NCBI GenBank assembly: GCA_030407005.1
Contig: JAUDYN010000010.1
Span: 1,178,001 to 1,242,000 of the forward strand
Source: Desarmillaria ectypa
Lineage: Eukaryota > Basidiomycota > Agaricomycetes > Agaricales > Physalacriaceae
Length of the DNA stretch: 64,000 bases
Direction: 5' to 3'
Below, piece after piece: positions 46,247 to 60,960 of the stretch. Made by a program: the position numbers and the translations under genes. How positions within the stretch are numbered: position 1 is the stretch's first letter; the number at the start of each line of letters is the position of its first letter. The notes beneath the pieces are model-generated. The model was not told the DNA's origin. It saw nothing but the letters and a program-made list of their open reading frames with translations, and did no database searches.

Positions 46247-46974
46247 ACTGTATACATGTCAGTCAGTCAGATTTCTTTTCATTGCGAGTTTGCGGTCTGA
46301 ATTGTTTTAGCCGGTTCTGTTATAATTTATGTCTACTCTTGATTTGTCACATGATGTATTATGATTCAGGCTCCAAAATCTATGGTTCACAGCGGTTCCG
46401 TTGCCTTCTTGGATCCATTTCAATGCGGGTGATCCCGTTAAATCTTTCTTCGATACACGCGGCCATTGAATAGGCTGGGCACTGGGCATATGCTGAAGCG
46501 TACACGAGTCCTTAGCTGAATGTCATCCCGCCTGCTGCATGCCAAATTAGCCACGCTGCATTTTGCCTAAAGGCGCCTGTATCTGAGCGTGTAAGGTTTT
46601 CGTTGTACCACCACTGTTTAAGGGAAAGCTTCCGTCGTAATGTGCTAGTTATTTCAGATTTCTCCATCTGAGCTGGCCTTTTATCACGTCGTATTTATGC
46701 ACTAGCTTTTGTTAGCTCTCATCTAATCATAAAATCGGGCCTTTTGACTTCTTGACCTGGCAATACGAAGAACTAATGCGAGTTTGCCTGGCTCTGCAGA
46801 GTAGGGGCGTCGACCGCGCGGATCTATATCCTTTCAACGTCCTTCCAAATGGTATCACTAAGTAAGGTACACCTGATTATTCGCAGCTAGGTACGCTACC
46901 AGACCTGCTGGAGAAACAGACCTATCATTACTCGACATTACTACTCTAAATATCAATCATAATGTCCTCAATGC
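46247..46974. other. Intergenic stretch between H4 and the next minus-strand gene
   Basis: Nothing recognisable. It should contain the H4 3' end and the 3' end of the converging unknown gene. Confidence 0.4.
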
Positions 46975-48987
46975 TCATGCCATCCTCCACCACGTCGAAT
47001 CAGGCCTTAGATGAGCTGCAACCTGCGCAGCAAAATGTTCATCCGTCAGAGCACCAAGGTGCCCTGAACCCTTTGCGCTCATCGCAATAGACTCCTCGTT
47101 TGTCCAGAAACCGCCACGCTCAATCATAGCACCGGGATCGTTGGTTACCCAGACCTTCACGGTAATGTAGAGCCTCTCGCTCTCAGCTAAAGCATCCATA
47201 AGTGAGATATTTTGGGCTGCAGAGAGTTGCACCTACGTGGTATCCGACCTCCCTTCTCTATGAAAGACTTGAATTTCACATACAAGCTCTCGGTGTTGGA
47301 ATACACCTTCGCTTTCCAGTTTTGAATGGTTGATCGCTTGACGCTTAGGAGCTTGGATGGCGGATGCTCCTGATCCCTAAGCCAATCAGCGACATCATCC
47401 ATGCCGCCTTGGGATCCGTAGGCCGCCTGTAAACCCATCGCTTTGCACATCTCATGCTGGAACCATACTACGGCATAATGTTTGTAGCAAGTGGTGTATG
47501 GGCGCCTTTGAAGCTTACGCAAGATCAGAGCCAGGTCGGCGAACTCTGTATCCCACGTGTGACGGGGCGGTGGATTGTGGTAGCTGCGTATCCATGACGC
47601 TGTCGCTGGAGGTCGCAGTGAGGTTGAAGTATACAGAAAAGAGCGAGTCTCTGTGGGCGCTACGTAAAACGCATCATGAGTACCATCTTGATTGGTCTGG
47701 AAGTATCATCAAGATAGCATCCAAGGGTCGCTGCGATAACAACTCACTGATGTCACCGGCACTTGGTCCGGTTGAACGTGAGTCAGAGAAGACTGGATAT
47801 TTACGTGAGAAAACGTTCAAATATGATCCATTGTCTCTTTCTACTCACTAAAATCTCGGCCACTGCAAAGACTACAAAAATGTTGCTTTCAGCTGCGTCT
47901 ATGTCCAATTGGTGGCATGCATTGCGAGTGGCGATATGTGTAGGACTTGCAGAGCGTATGTTCCAAGGACAGCCAGTTCGAGAACGTGTAGCTCCGTTTG
48001 AGTACACGCTATGTGTACCTAGCGACCGAACCTCACTCCAGCAGTCCTTGTAAAGGGCGGGATAAGAGTTTGTCGAAAATTTGATCTTTTCATGTCGACG
48101 AACGAAACGCAGAAAATCGGCCATCCTCTCAGAGAATGCGGTCATCCCTTCCGAGGTCAACTGGGCCAACCACCAATCCAATAGTCGGTCTATTGCAGCA
48201 AGATCAGCTTCGGAAACGTAGCCGTATATGAATATCTCACCCATACGAAGCACTACCTGATTATCCTGAATCTCCAGAAATTCATCCCTGACCTTCTCCA
48301 CAAGGTTGCTGTTTTGGCTAGACTCATCTCCATCCCCATAAAACAGGACGAGGTAAGGGTCCTTGCTGAAATCATTACGTGACCGAGAATCTCGGACCCG
48401 TCCTTGGTGACTCGTCGTCGACTCAGAGGCACCATAGACTCGACTACTAGACGCCCGGATAACCGGGGCTATCCTCTCGCCCAGAAAAGATTGTAAACCA
48501 TTTCTAACAGAACGTCGCAATGATGCGCCCGCTCTTACGGCATGTAGAACGTCGACCTCACCTCTCCACTGGTCGAAGGAAAAGCTCGGCTGCGCGCCAA
48601 GTTCACCGAGATAGTCTTCATACGCGACAGAGCCATCTTCATCATCGTCATACTGGTCGGACCCGTCTTCATCGTCGGATTCCTCCTCCGATGAGCTGCT
48701 CACAGGTACAGGCGACGGCGACGGGGAAAAAGACAGCTCGCGCTCAACTATACCTTGGTTGGGCACAGCCTGACGAGGCTCAGGATTCAAGAGCTGGTGG
48801 ACGTATTTTACGGGCACACGAGTCTCTGCCGCGAAAATAAGTTAATTTTTTACGACCGAATTTCATACGCGTAAGACCTACCATGGTTTTCACCAAAGTC
48901 GCTGACATCAGCAGACGAGTGAAAGTCTCGAAAGTATGGACGACAGCGAGCAGAGCGCGTACTGTTCAATTTTTCAACCCTAGGCAT
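46975..48987 (-). CDS. Unknown multi-exon protein
   Basis: The likely start is at 48987 (MPRVEKLNSTRSARC). A GT-AG intron near 48880-48830 leads into a long exon (to about 47850) of more than 300 codons, with an acidic serine-rich stretch (SSSSEEESDDEDGSDQYDDD) and then a folded-looking part with YLGELGAQPSFSFDQWRG, EIFIYGYVSEADLAAIDRLL and FLRFVRRHEKIKFSTNSYP. A donor GTGAGT ends it. Further downstream come PYTTCYKHYAVVWFQHEMCK, KLLSVKRSTIQNWKAKVY and a C-terminal piece ESERLYITVKVWVTNDPGAM. The last two pieces differ in frame at about 47230, with no convincing intron, so the 3' end may be damaged. I do not recognise the family; the IQNWKAKV part may be helix-turn-helix-like. Confidence 0.5.
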
Positions 48988-49799
48988 AGCAATGGGCGGT
49001 CTCAAAGTCCAGCTCTGTGATGGAAAAAGACAAGTTGCGATTCGCGTTGCTCAGTCGTCTAGAATTTGGCTAGGGCCTACGGCCCAGAGGTCCGAGTCGG
49101 TATTTTTTGGGCTGTCAAAGCGAGACGTATGGCACATTCTGCCAGAATTTTCCATATACATACATGATTCCTGGCTCCCTTTGTATCACCGTCAAGGTCG
49201 CCTAACACTGCTTCTCACATCGAATAGAACAGAAGCAATTCGCGAAGATGGCGCTGAAGCACTAGATCTTGACCAAAATAAATAAATAAACACGGGGGTT
49301 CTTGAGGCTGGACCGAATTCGGACGAGGAGCGGCTTGAAGATATCCCGAAGACATTCCGAGCGTAGCTGAGCAGAATAGCGGTCCGTGACTCATTCCTAC
49401 AGGACATGAAAGAAGAAACTCCTTGCCGAGCGGGAATGTTCCCCTTCTGGATATGCCTACGAAAACGATCAACACCCGACTTTTACTCAAGACAGACATG
49501 GACGCCTACAAGTTTGGGCGAGTCATTAGATCCAGTTAGATAATTCATTCTATGGAAGGCTGTGGCTACAGATACCCCCAATCCGACTCTGGGCAAGTAA
49601 AAAATCGTAAAATAGTATACGTATGCTAAAGAAAAACGAAGTCGTTATCAAAGTACTAACTTTATAACGATTTTACAGATATACTAAGATCGAAGAAAGG
49701 GATAAAACTACAAGAGGTGAAACACTCAACAAGTACATGATGGTAAAGATGGTAGAATGTTTACAAACGAAAATACTCGTAACCCACTCAGCAGACTGG
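48988..49799. other. Intergenic stretch with a near-palindrome
   Basis: No gene recognised. An imperfect inverted repeat, CGTTATCAAAGT then AACTTTATAACG, lies at about 49641-49670 within an AT-rich stretch and may form a hairpin near the 3' end of the next minus-strand gene. Confidence 0.4.
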
Positions 49800-51635
49800 T
49801 CATGAAGGGGTTTCTTCTAGTCGATTTTGTGAAAAGCGATCTGCATATGGAGGAGGCAGCTCCCGTACAGTGCCACCATCGCGATGCTGGATTATCAACT
49901 CTCCTCCGTCTGTCGAAGTGACGTTCTCCCGTGTTCCGTACGATGCCGGCCGCGCAGGCCATGGATCGTGCGCTCCGGTTGATGAAGGAGGCATAGCTGA
50001 CTGTGAACGCTGTACATTTCCCGCTGAACCGATCGACTCAGAAATAGATGGATCCGTTTGTGCGGTACTCAACCCCCCTTCCGCAGTTTTGCTCGGTCGA
50101 CGGGTGGAGGATGGGGGGAAGTTGGTGAAGCCAGGTCGAACTGAGGCAGACGACGACAGGGACGGGGTTTGATATGTTCCCTCGGTCCCATCTTCCATCA
50201 AACGACGAGGATCAAAAGGTAGGGAGCTGACACCAGAGGACGGGGACCTGGATACATCGGACATTGTAGTCGTCGCGTTACTGTAAGAAGGCGATTTGGG
50301 CGTGTGAGGCATGACGGGGGTGTGACCGACGAAGGCATTAATAGCCATGCTGTTATCGGACATAGCGCTCATCGGCATATATGGAGTGACGTCAGGATCA
50401 ATCTCTACGGTCGTCTTTTGGGCTTGTCGTCTTCTGCGCCAGAAGAACCAGCCTCCTGTAGCTATCAGCAGGAAGCCCAAAACGCCCACGACAACCCCAG
50501 CGATAAGTCCGGCCCGGCTCTTGTTTTTTCTCGCGTTTTTATCTGCTGCAGCTGCGGCGTCTAAGGCAGTGGCGTTTCCGCTCTGACTTTGAAGTGAACC
50601 GCAATCAATATCAGTATTGCCTTGCGGGAGAGATCAGTCTTAACTATACTCCGTGCGGTGACTACCAGTGGACTTACCGGTTGGCGTAACGGATGGTGTC
50701 CCCCATGCAATGGCGCCAGTGCTAATTGTCGTCAGCTGATAAAATCTATCATTGGGGATGATACAAACTCACGCATCAGAGACAGCAGCTGTGACGAATA
50801 GATGAGCATTTTGATTTATGATAAATGAAATGAAGGAACACACCCAACATGATTTGATCGCTCGTCGCTCGGTTGATATATGTGTAGGCATCGTCATCTC
50901 CCAGCGTAGTCACATTCGTGACCACAGGGGAATTGGTCTGCACCAGAGAGATGTTGTAGGGGGGAATGCCACCTTTTATTCGCAGCCCCCATGGCTGGCA
51001 AGGCTGCAAGTCTCCCGTAACGTTAGAAGTGACCGTAAATGTGGTATCATTTCTTTCAGTAATACAGTTCGTTGTTAAGCCCGCTATATAATAGTTGTAA
51101 GTAATGCGCTATGAGAGAACCGAACACAAAGCTTACTGCCGACCGTGAATAATTTGGGCGAATTTCCCCCAGAAGATCCATTAGCATCAATGACATTGAG
51201 TAGTATCTCGGAGCCTGATTTTTCGTGTTTCAGCGTCGGTACAGCGGTGCAAACGTCAAAAAGACTCACCAACAGGATTGTTGACTATCCACGTTAGATT
51301 GCTTTCGCTTGCTCCCAATAGCGAAGTTATCAATCCACCGCCCTTCTCATAAGCTCTCATATAAAACGGTGGTACACCATGGGTATCATTATTAGGGTCG
51401 TATGGTTTGACGGTGATACCGAATTGATGGCATGAATCCAACGTTGATGACGCAGACTAGACAGGATGATCAGTAAAAAAAAAAGCGATAAAAGCTCAAA
51501 TGTACATACATTGCTAGCGAAAGCCCATTGAAATATTTTCGAGGTGGCCTCGGCACGACACGGATCTGAAAATGCCAACAGAAAGAGAAGTGCGAGTATC
51601 GGTAGCGAAAGTGAAAGTGAATGGCGAGGAAACAT
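49800..51635 (-). CDS. Single-pass type I membrane protein, unknown function
   Basis: The first exon (51635-51510) begins MFPRHSLSLSLPILALLFLL, a signal peptide. Exon 2 (51456-51270) continues with LDSCHQFGITVKPYDPNND and GLITSLLGASESNLTWIVNN; an exon from about 51220 carries GSEILLNVIDANGSSGGNSP, then CQPWGLRIKGGIPPYNISLV. This small repeat-like ectodomain is rich in N-glycosylation sites and is a common layout in agaricomycetes. The long last exon holds a transmembrane helix (GLIAGVVVGVLGFLLIATGG), a stop-transfer RRRRQAQK, and a cytosolic Ser/Pro/Thr-rich tail of about 190 residues ending SQNRLEETPS. At least six exons; middle borders are approximate. Function unknown, possibly a cell-surface sensor. 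Confidence 0.75.
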
Positions 51636-52626
51636 CTTCGCAGCACGAAGGAAGACGAAAAGACCCCGCCGATGGTGAAGGTAGGAGGAAGAGACAGGCA
51701 CCTGGTCTCTAATGCGGCGACACGAATTTAGTGAAGACCTCCACCCTAGATCCTCCTGGATCTGACACGGTTTGTCTGGAGGCTATGTCAGTGCCGACTA
51801 GTTCGGCCGCTTGGCAAATACAAACGGCAGCGCACCGAATACTAAACGAGTGTGATATTCCTCTTCGCAGAAGAGATACAAGAGCAGCGAATCCTTCAGA
51901 ATAAACGAGAGTGAGTAATAAGTAAATCTGTTGATTGTTTTGAGAGTTCAACCATCCTTTTCACAAGGGCCAATGCTGTTGCTTCTAATTCTGATGATCT
52001 TTACCCCCTTCGGATCCGACACCCCACAAAACTGAAGAATATCATGATGAAAGTCGGCAACGCCGATGCCTGTATTGGATTGGGCGATCATCCCTGTCCA
52101 TCGTGGGTTGGGCGCTGTGCCCTGATGTCTATCACCATCAGGGCGGTGTTTTCTATACAGTTGCCTGATATGAGCGATGCATGAGGCCAATATCTTGAGT
52201 CATCGAATTATTTACATAGGAGAGCTAGCGAGATATTAAGCTGTTGGCAAATCAATGGAAATGGTTCCTATCTATGTTCATATCGTGGGAATACCGTGTA
52301 ACCCTATCGATCTCCGACGCACTTTTCAGGCCTTCTGACTGCGAAGTATTGCGTATAATCCGGTGATACAAACAAATAGCTACCAAGTATCAGCCATGTA
52401 CTCGTGAAAGTACAACTGGAGTGAAGAAATTTTCTCGCTAGAATTTGTTTACCAACCATTCGAGCATTTTCACATTCATGCCTTGGTTACCGGCAAGAGC
52501 AATATAACATTCATCAATATACTCTAAGTGCCTGTCCAACCCGTGCCCGCTACATGCATAGCAACCCAGGAACGAGGTCCTAGAATGACACAATGGCAAC
52601 AAAATGAAGAAAAGCGGCTAATTGAA
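51636..52626. other. Intergenic stretch, no gene recognised
   Basis: Short open frames on the minus strand (51951-51709, 52190-51948) lack family signals. The region should contain the promoter of the membrane protein gene and the 3' end of PRE4. Confidence 0.4.
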
Positions 52627-53686
52627 TCACTGTGTCTGTGCGCCATATCCTCTGATGCCTTCGGCGAAGGACCATGTTGTATCCGCACTACGCGACTCTG
52701 AAATGGAGGTGCCCGCAGCCGTGATCTTGGCAACTTGGTACTGAATTCAGTCAGGTGAGCGACCATATTTCAAACTTGGAGAGACAGAACAGGAATGTAC
52801 CTTATTCAAACTCCTTGCATCTCTGTAATACAGTACTTTCATACTATCTTCGATGATCCTGAGCGCCTCCTCCTCAGTAAGGACATCTTCGTAACCCTCA
52901 ACCGCTTTACGTAGGAGGGGCTGGGCAATGTAGGAGCCATACCCAGTCGCCAGCGTTGACGCAGAGTAAGTGGTACCTAGCAAGTCGACGTATGCCAAAA
53001 ATCTGCAGGGACAGTCAGACAAGATCTGCGAAAAGATACTGATATCGTACCGCTTTCCATCTTTGAATCCACCAACAAGCAGTGAATTCCATAGAGGGTT
53101 CATTTTCGACCTCCTGGCGTACATGACCTGAGACAGATACTCGTGAATCTCAGCTGGCCCAAGGCTATGGCCATCGGCAGCGGTGAATTCATCGACCATG
53201 AGTTCGTCAAGCACAGTTTGGATGTATTGAAAGTCAGACATGTCGCCGCTGGCACCAATAACGGTATAGTCTCCCACTGCTTGCAGACGTTGGACGTCCT
53301 TGAAGCGGGCGAGCGAACCATAGGAGGCTGTAATGGCGTACTTATTAGGTGGAGAATAGGATAATATGAGGGTCATATGCACCGAGGTTGTCAGCAGCCA
53401 TCATTATCCCGTCTTTGTACTTGATGGCAAGAACACTCGTTCCCGTCACTATTGGCTGTCTGAAGACAACTACTCTAGCGAAATATTGAAAGTATAAACA
53501 AGAGACGCACTGCGTGTGCTGAACACCAGCTGAGGCTTTGGGTCCATTATAAGGTCGTTGTGCGATTGGGTACGTTCCATAGAGGTCAACAGCGTCATTC
53601 CTCTAGAAAGGACCATAAATATACAGCAATAAAATAAAGATAGCGAAACGCACTGGACGGCCCCAGTTCATAGGAAAATGATCCAT
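52627..53686 (-). CDS. PRE4: 20S proteasome subunit beta type-4 (PRE4, beta7)
   Basis: Six exons (53686-53654, 53602-53511, 53459-53383, 53327-53051, 53002-52801, 52740-52627) close to 264 residues. It is the non-catalytic beta7 subunit at the half-proteasome interface. The propeptide ends at QQPIVTGTSV, and the family text follows: AADNLASYGSLARFKDVQRL, GASGDMSDFQYIQTVLDELM, RRSKMNPLWNSLLVGGF, YVDLLGTTYSASTLATGYGS and EDSMKVLYYRDARSLNKYQV. The absence of the usual catalytic-subunit motifs and the C-terminal extension after KITAAGTS agree with beta7. A GATA-box array lies 60-100 bp upstream of the start. Confidence 0.93.
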
Positions 53687-53751
53687 GGTGAGAGTGAAAG
53701 AATCGTTGCCTGACGCGCAAGCAGGACGCGTACTTGGCTTATGTAAGGCAT

Positions 53752-53786
53752 GCGATAAGATTTATCACAGATAAGATAAGATAATT
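53752..53786. promoter_or_regulatory. GATA-box array upstream of PRE4
   Basis: GATAAGATTTATC followed by AGATAAGATAAGATAA gives at least four GATA-factor consensus sites (A/T-GATA-A/G) within 35 bp, about 70-100 bp before the PRE4 start codon. Confidence 0.5.
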
Positions 53787-53944
53787 TCCCAAGTCAGTAT
53801 TTAGGCGATTCAGAGCAAGGTAAAATATAATCCAATGGAATGTATGTAAAAGGACAAGATATTTTTATTTATAAATTCCTAGACACAGCGGTTAAAGCCT
53901 CTAGTCCAACTTTGGCAAATCGAATAATACATAAGGTTGGTGCG

Positions 53945-55487
53945 TCATGTCGTACAATTAAATCCTACGGGATCTAAAACGTTACTACATGAGATAGTGC
54001 GACTCCCGCTCGTCGCTATATCGCCGAATTCGCCAAACCGTATGCCGGTACACGGAGCGGCCCCACTGCACTGCAATTTCGCCAGATACCTAGAAGCGAC
54101 ATTGCCAACAGACGACGCCCAAGTAACATCAGAAATTTGGAACAGTGACGTGTCGCATCCTCCAGCAGCGCCGGAGAATGACGTGCACTGAGTAATGTGG
54201 GCTACCGAGTCGGTGAGGTCTTGCAGGACGAAATCCCGGAATGCTATGCCAATGTCAGTACTATGGGAGAAGGAATCATCTCAGACGCACTAATGTTTTT
54301 GGCGTATCCGAGACCGCCGCCTCCACCTATACAGTTAAACGAGGAATTTAATGATACCGGGGCGGGGTAGCGGTAGAACTTTTCACAGACCATTTGGCGG
54401 ATAACCCTGCTGAACGCCCGTCCAGGTTTTAATGTATCCAGCGTATCGGGTTCCAAGACACGTAACCCTTTCAGCGGTAACGTTTTCTATCCGTTCAAAC
54501 ACACCGGGATATTGTCCAATAGATCTATGTTCAACCACAAATGAAATTTAAAGCTTCGGGCCTAAAAAGGGTCCGCACTTACCCAATAGCAACACCCAGA
54601 CCACCATGGAACACCGAATCTTGGATCAAAATATTAGTGGAGTTTGCTTTCATAGATATGTTGTCGTCCCCTCCGGTAACGGTCCAATTACGAAACGTGA
54701 TCCGATTTGAGTAGAACGTATCCACACCATCTGTGTTGCGCGCTGGGGCCTGTGAGTTGTCATTGCGTGCCCTTCAAGTCAGGAAGCTAAGGGGAACTGA
54801 CCGAACTGTTGGTGGTGGAATTCACATATATACCCTCCAACAAAACATCCTCCGAGTTTTTGATAGCCATAGTCCAGAACTGGGATTGCACAAATCGGAT
54901 ACCAGAAAAGAGCGAATTTGTGGTATTGGTGATCATAAGGCTTATAGGCCGGCCTGGTAAATTAGACACACCCTTTGTCAAATCGTACCTGCAAGTGCCA
55001 TCAATCACCACAATGAACGGGATAGAAAATCGACGCGCCAAAGCTGACCATTACCATCAAACGTCCCCACCCCATGTCCTCGAAAAACAACTCCGTCCCC
55101 TCCGAACATCCACGCCGTAGTCATATTCTGGTATCCCAACGGCAACCCATTGGAGCGCCAGTACGTCAGATTAGTTCCCCACTGAAATGTCAGAGTGTAA
55201 ACAACTGGATATATACTCGAATCGGTGGAAGCACCGACAAGCATGGTACCGCTCAGATCGACTGAAACGTCCCGAAGTCCGGTGGTATTCATCACTGACT
55301 CGATGTGGTACAATTCATCGTTTAACACGACTGTCCCGCCATGCCCGCATCGATCAAAAGCAGAGAGGATCGCGGGAACATCATCGGAAGAGTCGTTGCT
55401 CGCATAAACGTGGCACACGGAATCCCGCTGAACCACGTAGCCGGCGTGGGCTAGAGTAGCCAAGAAAAATGACAAGAAAAGTTTCAT
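53945..55487 (-). CDS. Secreted GH28 pectinase (exo-polygalacturonase type)
   Basis: Six exons (55487-55039, 54988-54802, 54749-54583, 54524-54391, 54326-54291, 54243-53945) close to 423 residues. The start MKLFLSFFLATLAHAGYV is a signal peptide. The beta-helix fold shows the GH28 marks GTFDGNGQLWYD, NTDGVDTF (first catalytic Asp), WTVTGGDDNISMKAN (Asp pair), GGLGVAIGSIGQYPGVFE and YIKTWTGVQQG. The usual G-H-G and R-I-K tripeptides are represented by G-L-G and Y-I-K, which suggests an exo-acting or altered enzyme. It would degrade plant pectin outside the cell. Many N-x-S/T sites are present. The first intron needs a GC donor (55038) to keep the frame. Confidence 0.88.
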
Positions 55488-55790
55488 CGGAAATACAAGA
55501 CGACTTTCTTGCAGCGCACATGCTCGATTTTATAGTAGCAGTCAGGACCCGAATTGAATGTTGGACGCCGAATGCCCATGTGAACTGACTTCCATCGCTC
55601 ACGGGCCGTCCGGATTCTTTTCAAAGAGCAAAGGGATCACAAGAACACATTCTAGGGGAAAGCATCCCAGTAACAAGCTTACAAACAAGGACGACACTAT
55701 CTAGGTCTAACACAAATTATAAGTGAGTCGCCAAAAAAGTAGCAAGACAATATCGCGAACATTGTCATCAACTGAAGAACAAGATAGCAA
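55488..55790. other. Intergenic stretch between GH28 gene and PRP43
   Basis: Tandem same-strand spacing of about 300 bp. It must hold the PRP43 3' end and the GH28 promoter. No other signal seen. Confidence 0.4.
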
Positions 55791-58656
<2,866 letters not shown>

Positions 58657-59991
58657 GACTTTTCGAGAGATGGCGGTGAGAAAGATAGGAAATAATGGTT
58701 AGTCATCAAAATGCACCGTTATAGATTTCTTCCCACGGCCGCGGATTTCGGCTTAACACCACTTTCGAGCTTTCGTCCTTCTAAGCAGTTCAATGTCGTC
58801 CCTGGATTTAAACCAATACCTTATCGCACTTGATGGAAAGAAATGGAGGACCCTTGGTAGATATAACTACACCTGTTTCCATCAAGCTTCAAGGGCACAA
58901 AAGCAATTCATACACACACCTGCCATCCTGAGTGCGATGTATGCTTTGTTACATTTTGAATGACTGTTATCGAGTACAGGAGGCTTGTTTGAATTTACTT
59001 CTGGGCATTTAGGGCTCCTCCCCTCCTCCCCCACCCCCGGCCCTGTGACTTGGAACCGCCTGTTTCGAATTCCTACGTATATATCATGTCATATCGGCTA
59101 ACCTCGCCACCCTTTGCAAAGCCAGTGGTGGATAATTGTACACTCCAAGTACGTCCTTGATCTGTTCACCTGCGCTGTTATACCAGGTGACCATACTTTT
59201 TGGTGCCTCCAAATGCCCCTCAACATTATTACATTTCTCTGTATCATATACGGAACATTCATCTACTACCTTTTGCCCCGACAGTTTCATATAGGACTGT
59301 TTAATGACGAGGGAAGCTTATGCAATGCTGGGCAATGAGCGATCCTGTCGTGCATTGATATGTTCCACTATGCTACGCAGTTAAGGTTGGTTTGCGAGGC
59401 ATGCGGTCCATCGTTCCATGAATGGATCGGGGAGAGTATCCCCGCGTCACGAGAAGGTACCGGTACCGTGGTCGGGACCTGGCAGGCGTCCTTACCTTGT
59501 TGGTTCCAGTCCCTGTCCCAGCCCTGTTCTCGTTGACGACTTGGTGCAGAAAACATTGGCTGTTTCCTTTTCATGGACCACTTGCTAGTGCGACTACTTC
59601 ACACCGCAAATAGAAGAATTTCAGGTGTACTGGAAAATCACGAAATTTGACAGGAAACTCGTCCTGAAACTGACCTTGCCCGCCATTTTTCCTATTTCGG
59701 GACTAGCTTCGTTCTTTAGTCACAAGATCATTTCGGTATGGCTGAAATTCTTCCGTTTGCGGTTTGGTTACTACTACATTAACATAAAAGAGACACCACG
59801 CGGTACTCAGGGGATGCTAGATTTCAGCATGTCCGGACCATCGCCTGTGAACCACCTTAGTGCCACATCTGCTAAAAGGATCGCCACAATCTTCACTGTC
59901 TCTCCTTCACGCTCTCTTTCTCTCATTTGCACACGCGAAGCAGAATTCAGCATCAGTGGTGACCAACAAGATTTTCAGGTCTTTCAGCAGA
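58657..59991. other. PRP43 promoter and left half of a tandemly duplicated unit
   Basis: From about 59107 the sequence is repeated from about 60988 (for example GCAAAGCC, then GTACGTCCTT, then TTATTACAT and ACAGTTT-type text in the same order). It lies upstream of the first DUF6533 gene and probably contains its promoter. No separate gene recognised. Confidence 0.5.
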
Positions 59992-60960
59992 ATGTCAGTG
60001 ACGGTAAGTCTCATCTGCTGTATTCAGTCTTTTGTTTTCACTTCCCTTCTTGCAGGCAACCTTGAATTCTTTCACATCCTACTCTTTCGCTGCGAGCGTA
60101 ACTGTGCTCCTCTATGACATTCTTCTCCTTCTCCCCACTGAAATCGACTATGTATGGCTTCCCCGACCCATACATCGGCATCTGCTATTGTTCGCATTGA
60201 ACCGCTACTTACCTTTGGTCGATACGGTGACGACCATCAACTGGCTCTTGCACAAGCCCACTCCGGCCCAGTGTCGCCAGTTCGCCTTCATCGCGGGTCC
60301 GCTCATGGCCCTTGGGATTGTCACGTCGCAGGCGATTCTCATGATCCGCACATATGCAATATGGGATAGAAGCAGAGCAGTATTCTGGTGTTTTATTGGA
60401 ACTGGGATCTTTTGTTTTATCCCGGGGATAGTTGGCCTTGCTATAGAACTGAAGACCATTCAATGTAGGTTGCCTGTCATCCGTGCTTTCGAAGCTAGCA
60501 AAAAGTCAGGATCTTCCAATTCGTAGTCATTGAACTGCCGTCCAACCATCCTGGCTGCATGGCCGTCTTTTCAAACATGGCCAGGCTGTTCTTTATCCCT
60601 GTGCTCGTTTCAGAGACGATTATTGCTTCGCTTACGTTCTTCAAGGGTGTACAGCACCTCCGCCATTCTTCCCATCCTTTTCTCATCGAGTTCTATGTTT
60701 CTGGGATGTTCTTCTATGCATGCCTCCTCCTCATGACTCTTGCAAATATCCTTGTCCCGATGTGGGCCTACGGCTTTACACCCAGCTTCCTCGCTTCTTT
60801 TCAGCGCACCTTCCATTCCATCCTGAGCAGTCGCATCATGCTACTCATTGTCAAGCAGAGACGGATACGTCGACATCGTCCTACGGAGGAGCTGTATACA
60901 GATGACACTGAACTGTCTCATTCTACGCAGTACTCATCTAAGTACACCCAAACGCGCTGA
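59992..60960 (+). CDS. DUF6533-type seven-helix membrane protein, copy 1
   Basis: Three exons (59992-60003, 60056-60464, 60527-60960) give 284 residues. The N-terminal block FAASVTVLLYDILLLLPTEI, DYVWLPRP and LLFALNRYLPL is the signature of the DUF6533 domain, found in large families of agaricomycete integral membrane proteins. Six further hydrophobic segments follow (for example ALGIVTSQAILMIRTYAIWD, AVFWCFIGTGIFCFIPGIVG and FYVSGMFFYACLLLMTLANI). The second intron (60465-60526) must be removed; read through, the frame stops within 20 codons. Function is unknown; a receptor-like role is sometimes proposed from the topology. A near copy follows at 62025. Confidence 0.85.

Noticed and set aside
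49192..49499. Overlapping minus-strand open frames of 70-95 codons
   Set aside because: No start context, no family signal and no splice partners; probably chance frames.
51709..52190. Two adjacent 80-codon minus-strand frames
   Set aside because: They lie in the promoter region of the membrane-protein gene, without conserved motifs.
60465..60526. Apparent frameshift in DUF6533 copy 1 relative to copy 2
   Set aside because: It disappears once the intron with donor GTAGGT and acceptor CGTAG is removed; both copies are then open.
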